DNA from: Coriobacteriia bacterium
Lineage (GTDB): Bacteria; Actinomycetota; Coriobacteriia; Coriobacteriales; Atopobiaceae
DNA: 5,530 bases
NCBI GenBank assembly: GCA_003150175.1
Contig: QAKZ01000023.1
Coordinates: 1 to 5,530 of the forward strand
Direction: 5' to 3'
Notes under the pieces: generated by a model
What the model saw: only the letters and a program-made list of their open reading frames with translations
Database searches by the model: none
What the model was told of the DNA's origin: nothing
Translations under genes and position numbers: made by a program
Shown here: positions 1-4,145 of the stretch, in pieces
Position numbering within the stretch: the stretch's first letter is position 1
Layout: every line of letters starts with the position of its first letter

Positions 1-273
1 GAGGTCTGCATGCAGATGCTGCGCGCCCGCCTGTACGAGATGGAGCTCGAGCGCCAGCAGGCCGAGCAGGGTGCCGAGCGCCAGAGCCAGATCGGCCACG
101 GCAACCGCTCGGAGAAGATCCGCACGTATAACCAGCCGCAGGACCGCGTGACCGACCACCGCATCGGCTTCAACAGCACCTACAACGCGGTGCTTTTGGG
201 CAGCGGCCTCTCCGACGTGATCGAGGCCCTCGCCGCCGCCGAGCGCGCCGAGAAGCTCGCCGAGCAGGTCTGA
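1..273 (+). CDS. prfA: Peptide chain release factor 1 (RF1), C-terminal part
   Basis: Only the last 90 codons are present; the gene enters from the left edge and stops with TGA. RF1 recognises UAA and UAG in the ribosomal A site and triggers peptidyl-tRNA hydrolysis. The visible part carries the class-I release factor segment after the GGQ domain: an Arg/Glu/Gln-rich helix (about residues 8-30 of the fragment), then RSEKIRTYNQPQDRVTDHRI. The IRTYN...RVTDHRI signature is typical of RF1; RF2 has an IRSYV...VKD segment instead. The tail ends in an acidic/Ala-rich helix, as usual. The PxT anticodon-like motif and GGQ lie outside the window. A hairpin resembling a terminator follows closely. In many bacteria prmC, which methylates the GGQ glutamine, comes next, but it is not here. 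The family call is secure; RF1 over RF2 rests on the signature above. Confidence 0.95.
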   Translation, partial: EVCMQMLRARLYEMELERQQAEQGAERQSQIGHGNRSEKIRTYNQPQDRVTDHRIGFNSTYNAVLLGSGLSDVIEALAAAERAEKLAEQV

Positions 274-304
274 TCCTCTTTCCATAGTTCATAGAAGCAA
301 GAAG

Positions 305-335
305 GGCGGGCGTCTGCGGGCGCCCGCCGCGTTTT
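305..335 (+). terminator. Putative intrinsic terminator after prfA
   Basis: GGCGGGCG (305-312) pairs perfectly with CGCCCGCC (321-328) across an 8-nt loop, followed by GCG and a short T run (332-335). The stem is 8 bp of pure G/C, strong for a terminator, but the T tract is only four bases. It starts 31 nt after the prfA stop and ends 13 nt before the next start codon. It may therefore be leaky or act as an attenuator for the following gene. Called from base pairing only. Confidence 0.6.
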
Positions 336-348
336 AGGGAGAAGCGCC

Positions 349-1005
349 ATGGAGCAGGGAACGCAGAAGGTCGAGGACTTCGAGCTGGGCGAGCCGGCGC
401 TCGTGTGCCGCTGGCGGCTCGCCGGCGGGCGCCTGCCGCTCGAGAACCGCCACCTGCGGGCGCTCGGCGCGCGCGTCGTGGTGGGCCGCGCCGTGTCCAC
501 GCAGCTCATCAGCTGGGCGAAGCAGCACATCGAGTGGACGCTCGCCGACGGCTCCGCGGCGAACCCCGACGGCGTCCTCATGCTCGTGATGGACGCCGAG
601 GGCCGCGCGGCGATGTCGGTCGGGCCCTACGCGCCTCTTTGCCGCGTCGATGCGGTGGCCCTCGCCGAGCGCGCCGCCTCCGCCGAGCGCGAGGCCGCCG
701 AGACGGGCGTCGCGCCCGAGACCCTGTGGGCCGTGCGCGACGGCGCCCTCGTGTGGGGCGCGCGCGACGGCGCGGCGGCCCACGGCGCGGCGAGCCTCGT
801 CGTCGACCTGGCCCGTACGCTGGGCATCGAGGTCTCGCGCGACGAGGGGCTGTTGAGCTCCGTCGCGGCGGGCGACCTCCCCGAGCAGGTATTCCTTTGT
901 AGCGACGAGCACGGCGTGGTGCCTGCCTCTGACGCCGACGGCGATCTCGTGGAGCGCTTTGCCGCCGGCTACGCCAAGCTCCTCTCCGCAACGAAGTCGC
1001 GCTAA
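349..1005 (+). CDS. Uncharacterised protein, possible degenerate class-IV aminotransferase fold
   Basis: A 218-aa soluble protein with no signal peptide or membrane segment. The ATG is supported by AGGGAG (336-341) seven nt upstream, and coding-type GC bias runs to the stop. I do not recognise a named family. Several blocks follow the order of class-IV PLP enzymes (branched-chain or D-amino-acid aminotransferase, aminodeoxychorismate lyase). An AKQ helix then a beta strand GVLMLVMDAEGRAAMSVG lies at about 57-92. A strand VRDGALVWG (129-137) is followed by HGAASLVVDLARTLGIEV (145-162). VFLCSDEHGVVP (181-192) resembles the usual EVF-T-S...VVPV strand. The position where these enzymes carry the PLP lysine reads VST (49-51), so lysine appears absent, and about 35 extra residues (94-128) lie between the middle blocks. 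It may be a non-enzymatic relative, or the likeness may be chance. It sits between prfA and a convergent peptidase gene, so operon context gives no role. Confidence 0.8.
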   Translation: MEQGTQKVEDFELGEPALVCRWRLAGGRLPLENRHLRALGARVVVGRAVSTQLISWAKQHIEWTLADGSAANPDGVLMLVMDAEGRAAMSVGPYAPLCRVDAVALAERAASAEREAAETGVAPETLWAVRDGALVWGARDGAAAHGAASLVVDLARTLGIEVSRDEGLLSSVAAGDLPEQVFLCSDEHGVVPASDADGDLVERFAAGYAKLLSATKSR

Positions 1006-1022
1006 CTCAGCGCCCACCAACA

Positions 1023-1062
1023 CTGGGTGACAGTCATTGCGTGCAGCATTCTGGGACAGACA
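1023..1062. repeat. Imperfect direct repeat in convergent intergenic region (REP-like?)
   Basis: CTGGGTGACAGTCA (1023-1036) and CTGGGACAGACA (1051-1062) share the pattern CTGGG(TG)ACAG(T/A)CA. The first copy also contains ACTG-GGTGA-CAGT, a 4-bp stem. The GGGACAGACAC type of motif recalls short extragenic sequences recognised by Y1/REP-associated transposases, but no transposase is in the window. The 70-nt gap between the two convergent genes has no good intrinsic terminator in either direction: stems are 4 bp and T runs are absent. Confidence 0.3.
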
Positions 1063-1075
1063 CCGCGCCAGGGCA

Positions 1076-2059
1076 CTAGGCGAGCTGGAAGCTCCAGGCA
1101 CTCGCGGCCTCGGAGGCGACGGTCGAGAGGTCCCAGGTCTTTTGGCTCCGGGCCCAGCTGTTCGAGTCGTGCACCACGGCTTTGCCTGCCTCGTCGAGCT
1201 TCTCGACAACGATGAAGTGGCCTGAGCTGGTAAAGTGCCCCGGGTTCATGATGCAGATCACCGGTCGGCCGGCCTTGAGCTCGGCGCGCAGCGCGGACTC
1301 GCTGGGGGTCAGCTGCTTGCCGTAGAGCCCGAGCTTACCGGCCCCGACCGTCATCAGGGACCAAGAAGTGCCGCTCTGGTCGGTCGAGTACCCGCACTCC
1401 GTCGCGAACTCGGCCATCGCGGCGGGGTCCTTGTCATCCTTGCCGGTGAGGTCGGCGTAGACCATGCTGAGCGCGGTGGGGCCGCACCCCTGGTGGCGCA
1501 GGCGGCCGCCGGAGTACGTCTCGTGCGACCACTGCGGGTCGATCTGGTACAGATACGGCATCTGGCCGCGCTCCCACTGGTCGCGCGGCGTGCTCGACGG
1601 CTCGACGAGGTCGTGGGCCGTCTCGGTCGCGGCCCCGGCGACGGCCTGCGCGGCGACCTGCGCGCCGGAGGTCGCCGCGGCGTCGAGGGCGGCCTGGCGC
1701 TCGCTGAGGATGCACCCGCGGACGTTGAGCACGACGACCAGCGCCGCCGTCGCGCCGGCGAGCGCGAGCGCGCGTTTGGGGTAGCGACGGCACGCGGGCA
1801 CGGCCCAGCGCACGAAGGCGACGATGCCGTGCCACAGCAGGTGGGCGAGGGCAAGAAGCCCGCGCCCCGCTAAGCAGAGTCCGCGCCAGAGCAGGTGCGC
1901 GACCTGACCGGCGACGCTCGCGGCCCCTGCCGCAGCGGCAGCGCGCCTGCCCGCGTCGACGCGCCCGCCGGCGCCCCGCCCCGCCGGCGCCTGCCCGGAG
2001 CGCTGCGTCCTTCTTGCCGCGCGCTGCGCGCGCCTCGCGTCGAACTCGTCGTCGCGCAC
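1076..2059 (-). CDS. Membrane-anchored C39-like (papain-fold) cysteine peptidase
   Basis: A 327-aa protein from a GTG start. This start is chosen because AGGGAGG (complement of 2067-2073) lies 7 nt upstream; the frame is open to a TTG at 2116 and an ATG at 2092, neither of which has a ribosome binding site. The N-terminus (about 1-45) is Arg/Ala-rich and probably cytoplasmic. Residues 50-90 hold Trp/Leu-rich amphipathic stretches with AHLLWRG (54-60) and AHLLWHG (72-78) repeated 18 residues apart. A hydrophobic segment (about 97-113) is a likely transmembrane anchor. The C-terminal half (about 168-327) matches the C39-like peptidase family (Pfam Peptidase_C39_2 type): QGCGPTALSMV with candidate nucleophile Cys192, SGHFIVVE with candidate His281, and VHDSNS with Asp298 or Asn300 as third residue. 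The peptidase domain would then be extracytoplasmic. The substrate is unknown; cell-wall or surface-protein processing is a guess. It is divergent from the lacI-type gene and convergent with the preceding gene. Confidence 0.88.
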   Translation of the reverse strand: MRDDEFDARRAQRAARRTQRSGQAPAGRGAGGRVDAGRRAAAAAGAASVAGQVAHLLWRGLCLAGRGLLALAHLLWHGIVAFVRWAVPACRRYPKRALALAGATAALVVVLNVRGCILSERQAALDAAATSGAQVAAQAVAGAATETAHDLVEPSSTPRDQWERGQMPYLYQIDPQWSHETYSGGRLRHQGCGPTALSMVYADLTGKDDKDPAAMAEFATECGYSTDQSGTSWSLMTVGAGKLGLYGKQLTPSESALRAELKAGRPVICIMNPGHFTSSGHFIVVEKLDEAGKAVVHDSNSWARSQKTWDLSTVASEAASAWSFQLA

Positions 2060-2066
2060 CGGTCCG

Positions 2067-2073
2067 CCTCCCT
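2067..2073 (-). promoter_or_regulatory. Ribosome binding site fixing the GTG start of the peptidase gene
   Basis: On the minus strand the sequence AAAGGGAGG is followed by seven nt and then GTG (2059-2057). The core AGGGAGG is the complement of 2067-2073. The upstream ATG (2092) and TTG (2116) have no purine-rich site in front, so the GTG is preferred and the protein loses 19 residues relative to the longest reading frame. Confidence 0.7.
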
Positions 2074-2101
2074 TTGGCTCCCGAAGCCGCATCACATGAA
2101 C

Positions 2102-2168
2102 GTTTGAACAGGGCAAACTATACCATCGCGGGGCCCTCGACCGATGGGCGGACGTTTGCGTGCCGCCC
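2102..2168. repeat. Chain of three short inverted repeats in the divergent promoter region
   Basis: Three perfect inverted repeats follow one another: GTTTG (2102-2106) with CAAAC (2114-2118), CCATCG (2123-2128) with CGATGG (2142-2147), and GGGCGG (2146-2151) with CCGCCC (2163-2168). The middle loop also holds the palindrome GGGCCC (2131-2136). Together with the larger palindrome at 2174-2219, they leave very little of the divergent region outside an inverted repeat. They could be operator sites or RNA hairpins. The two G/C-rich arms are partly expected by chance at this base composition. Confidence 0.45.
2117..2122 (-). promoter_or_regulatory. Candidate -10 element of the peptidase promoter
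   Basis: The minus strand reads TATAGT here, five of six matches to TATAAT, in one of the few A/T-rich spots of the region. It would give a leader of about 50 nt before the GTG start. No convincing -35 hexamer is seen 16-18 bp upstream (ATCGGT at best). The inverted repeat GTTTG-N7-CAAAC (2102-2118) covers the expected transcription start, a position where a repressor would block initiation. Confidence 0.4.
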
Positions 2169-2173
2169 GCCGA

Positions 2174-2219
2174 CCGAACATAATGTAAACACGGCGGGAA
2201 CGTTTAGCATGATGTTCGG
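2174..2219. promoter_or_regulatory. 46-bp near-palindrome upstream of the lacI-type gene, probable operator
   Basis: The left arm CCGAACATAATGTAAAC (2174-2190) matches the right arm GTTTAGCATGATGTTCGG (2202-2219), apart from one inserted G and one mismatch, around an 11-bp spacer. The arms are A/T-rich in an otherwise very G/C-rich window, so chance pairing is unlikely. The left arm contains CATAAT (2179-2184), a five-of-six match to a -10 hexamer, giving a leader of about 65 nt before the ATG at 2255. A repressor bound here would cover the promoter. Autoregulation by the adjacent LacI-type protein is the simplest reading (inference). Confidence 0.65.
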
Positions 2220-2254
2220 CCCAAAGCGGGCCGGTCGTGCGGTCAGGAGGTGCC

Positions 2255-3265
2255 ATGCGCAACGTCGGGGTTCGCGAAATCAGCCGTAGAACGGGGTTTT
2301 CTCCCGCGACGGTCTCCAATGCGCTCAACAATAAGCGCGGTGTAAACAAGGACACCGCCGAGACCATCCGCCGCATGGCGAAGGAGCTCGGCTACGAGCG
2401 CTCCGAGCACCTCGACCACATCCGGTTCGTCCTCGCGCGCAAGACCGGCAAGATCCTCGACGAGGGCACGTTCCACCCCGGCGTCATCGAGGGCGTCGAG
2501 CGCGTGGCGGCCCAGCTCAAGCTGCAGACCACGTTCACCACGATCGAGCTCGGCAACCGCGAGGCCGCGGCCAAGCAGGCCTTCGAGATCACGCACGACA
2601 TGAGCAACGGCATCGTGCTCCTGGGCACCGAGATGGCCGAGGAGGACTACGTGCTCTTCCGCGACCCGCAGGCGCCGCTCGTCGTCGTGGACGGCTGGTC
2701 CGACCGGCTCTTCTTCGAGTCCGTGGTCACGCAGAACGAGAACTCCGCCTTCCGCGCCGTCACCTACCTGGCCGAGCACGGCCACCGCCAGATCGGCTAC
2801 ATCGCGGGCGACTACCGCATCAAGAACTTCCCCCTGCGCGAGCGCGGGTACCGCCGCGCCATGCGCGAGGCCGGGCTGACCATCGACTCCAAGTGGCGCG
2901 TCGTGGTGGGCACCACCGTCAACACCTCTTACGACGCGATGAAGGAGTGGCTCTCCGCGAACCCGCCGCTCCCGACTGCCTTCTTTGTGGAGAATGACAT
3001 CATGGCCCTCGGCTGCATGAGGGCGATGACCGAGCAGGGCATCCGGATCCCCGAGGACGTGAGCGTGGTCGGCTTCGACGACCTGCCGTACGCGAGCGTC
3101 TGCAACCCGCCATTGACCACGGCGCGCATTCCCAACCGCGAGATGGGCGAGATCGCCACCCACCGCCTGATGGAGCAGATCCGCGAGCCGCGCGACTACA
3201 CCTGCGTCACGCACCTCTCGACGACCTTCGTCGAGCGCCAGTCCGTCAAGTTCCTCCAGCCGTAG
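2255..3265 (+). CDS. LacI-family transcriptional repressor
   Basis: A 336-aa DNA-binding regulator. ATG 2255 is chosen over the in-frame GTG at 2237 because AGGAGG (2245-2250) lies just upstream and the LacI helix-turn-helix then starts at the usual place. Residues 3-48 form the HTH: VREISRRTGFSPATVSNALN, then KRGVNKDTAETIRRMAKELGY. The effector domain has the family's sequence blocks: DGW (146-148), NENSAFRAVTYLAEHGHRQI then GYIAG (161-185), NDIMALGCMRAMTEQGIRIP (247-266), and VSVVGFDDLPYA (269-280) followed by NPPLTT (284-289). The length is normal. The linker at about 50-75 does not show the common hinge-helix pattern (AR.L or similar) and instead reads HLDHIRFVLARKTGKILDEG. Such proteins usually bind a sugar or related small molecule, but no sugar genes are in view, so the ligand is unknown. 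It is divergent from the peptidase gene and likely autoregulated through the palindrome at 2174-2219. Confidence 0.93.
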   Translation: MRNVGVREISRRTGFSPATVSNALNNKRGVNKDTAETIRRMAKELGYERSEHLDHIRFVLARKTGKILDEGTFHPGVIEGVERVAAQLKLQTTFTTIELGNREAAAKQAFEITHDMSNGIVLLGTEMAEEDYVLFRDPQAPLVVVDGWSDRLFFESVVTQNENSAFRAVTYLAEHGHRQIGYIAGDYRIKNFPLRERGYRRAMREAGLTIDSKWRVVVGTTVNTSYDAMKEWLSANPPLPTAFFVENDIMALGCMRAMTEQGIRIPEDVSVVGFDDLPYASVCNPPLTTARIPNREMGEIATHRLMEQIREPRDYTCVTHLSTTFVERQSVKFLQP

Positions 3266-3287
3266 TCGCCGCCCGCCGGCCTGCGCT

Positions 3288-3326
3288 CCCCGCCGCCGCG
3301 ACCCCGCCGCCGCGACCCCGCCGCCG
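3288..3326. repeat. 14-bp GC-only tandem repeat, 2.8 copies
   Basis: The unit CCCCGCCGCCGCGA occurs at 3288-3301 and 3302-3315 without mismatch, followed by an 11-base partial copy (3316-3326). It lies 22 bp after the stop of the lacI-type gene. The minus strand carries regularly spaced GGGG runs. The rest of 3266-3458 holds a short hairpin (3355-3379), the palindrome at 3404-3420 and the tetR leader. No clear intrinsic terminator for the lacI-type gene is visible, so the C-rich transcript may serve as a Rho entry region, though that is speculative. Confidence 0.8.
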
Positions 3327-3354
3327 GCCCGCGCCCTTCTCGCCCGCCACATTT

Positions 3355-3379
3355 GTGGGGTGATTGTCGAAAACCCCGC
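3355..3379 (+). other. Weak hairpin between lacI-type and tetR genes
   Basis: GTGGGGT (3355-3361) can pair with ACCCCGC (3373-3379) with one G-U wobble and an 11-nt loop. No T run follows, so it is not a convincing intrinsic terminator. It could be a leader or 3'-end structure. Confidence 0.3.
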
Positions 3380-3403
3380 GATTCCCGCCCGGCACGCTCG
3401 CTT

Positions 3404-3439
3404 TTGCACAGGGTGTGCAATACTACCCAAGCTGTGTAA
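3404..3439. promoter_or_regulatory. Probable TetR operator: perfect 17-bp palindrome plus third half-site
   Basis: TTGCACA (3404-3410), GGG, TGTGCAA (3414-3420) is a perfect palindrome with 7-bp arms and a 3-bp centre, a shape typical of TetR-family operators. A third half-site TGTGTAA (3433-3439) lies 19 bp from the second arm. Also, CTGTGTAAAA (3432-3441) pairs 9 of 10 with TTTTGCACAG (3402-3411), giving a second, wider inverted repeat. The site ends 19-38 bp before the tetR start codon, where it would overlap the promoter or transcription start. No clear -10/-35 pair was found. Autorepression of the tetR-activase operon is the natural inference. Confidence 0.65.
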
Positions 3440-3458
3440 AAACCGACGAGAGGATCGG

Positions 3459-4145
3459 ATGGCCAGCTGCGTCATAAGCACCGACCGCCGAAGCGTCCGT
3501 ACCCGCGCCGCGCTGCGACTCGCGCTCGCGCAGGAGATCGACGCCACCGGCGACCTTTCGCGCGTGACCGTCACCGCCGTGACCGAGCGCGCCGGCGTGA
3601 CCCGCCGCACCTTTTACTCCCACTTCAAGGACATCCCCGACCTTGTGACCCAGATCGAGGACGAGACCCTGGCAGACCTCCGCGTCCACGTGGAGCAGAT
3701 CGCCGCCTGCCACCTCGGTCACCTTGCCGAGTCGTTGCGCTCGGCCGAGCCCGCGCCCGGCTCCGAGGGCCTGCTGCTCGCCGTCCAGGAGCGCGGAGAC
3801 TACCTGCGGCCGCTGCTCGGCGACGGGGGAGACCCCGCCTTCGCCGAGCGCCTCAAGCGCATGGCCTACGACGCGGTGGTCGGCCGCGCCCTCGACGGCA
3901 TCGACGTGCGCGCGGTCGGCGCGTTCTTCGACTACTACCTCACCTTCGCCATATCCGCCGAGGTCGGCGTGCTCTTGCGCTGGCTCGAGGGCGGTATGCG
4001 CGAGTCCGTGCCCGCTATGGCGCGCCTCATGACGGCCCTTATGTTCGTCCGCCCGGGCGACCTCTACGGCAAGCCCATCGACTTCGACATCCCCAGCTTC
4101 GCGCTGGCCATCAAAGACTGCGAGGAGAGCAACAATGTCCGATAA
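3459..4145 (+). CDS. TetR-family transcriptional regulator
   Basis: A 228-aa regulator. The ATG is supported by GAGAGG (3448-3453) five nt upstream; the frame extends further upstream without a ribosome binding site and through the palindrome, so the longer start is rejected. The N-terminal DNA-binding domain is clear: RTRAALRLALAQEI (14-27), then VTVTAVTERAGVTRRTFYSHF (36-56), the helix-turn-helix ending in the characteristic TFYSHF, then a linker helix. The C-terminal region, with FFDYYLTFAISAEVGVLLRW (156-175) followed by LEGGM, resembles the TetR_C_8-type ligand/dimer domain (DhaS-like regulators). The final 11 nt overlap the activase start, so the two are translationally coupled, and the regulator most likely controls that gene and itself. 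The inducer is unknown; an acyl-CoA or fermentation intermediate would fit the neighbour but is inference. Confidence 0.93.
   Translation: MASCVISTDRRSVRTRAALRLALAQEIDATGDLSRVTVTAVTERAGVTRRTFYSHFKDIPDLVTQIEDETLADLRVHVEQIAACHLGHLAESLRSAEPAPGSEGLLLAVQERGDYLRPLLGDGGDPAFAERLKRMAYDAVVGRALDGIDVRAVGAFFDYYLTFAISAEVGVLLRWLEGGMRESVPAMARLMTALMFVRPGDLYGKPIDFDIPSFALAIKDCEESNNVR

Noticed and set aside
1051..1071. CTGG...CCAG hairpin as a terminator between the convergent genes
   Set aside because: The stem is only 4 bp with a 13-nt loop and no T run on either strand.
334..1209. Long minus-strand reading frame (291 codons) opposite the 218-aa gene
   Set aside because: It is antisense to a gene with a good ribosome binding site; its His/Arg/Gly/Ala-rich translation is what high-GC antisense frames give, and it runs into the convergent gene.
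1235..1873. 212-codon plus-strand frame opposite the C39-like peptidase
   Set aside because: It is a composition shadow; the minus strand carries conserved catalytic blocks and a good start site.
2060..2116. Longer N-terminus for the peptidase (TTG 2116 or ATG 2092)
   Set aside because: Neither start has a Shine-Dalgarno sequence, whereas GTG 2059 has AGGGAGG at ideal spacing inside that extension.
3360..3458. Upstream extension of the tetR frame by 33 codons
   Set aside because: It has no ribosome binding site, crosses the palindromic operator, and adds sequence unlike any TetR N-terminus.
2243..3610. 455-codon minus-strand reading frame across lacI-type and tetR genes
   Set aside because: It covers a clear LacI-family gene in antisense and has no recognisable domain; its length reflects the third-position GC bias.
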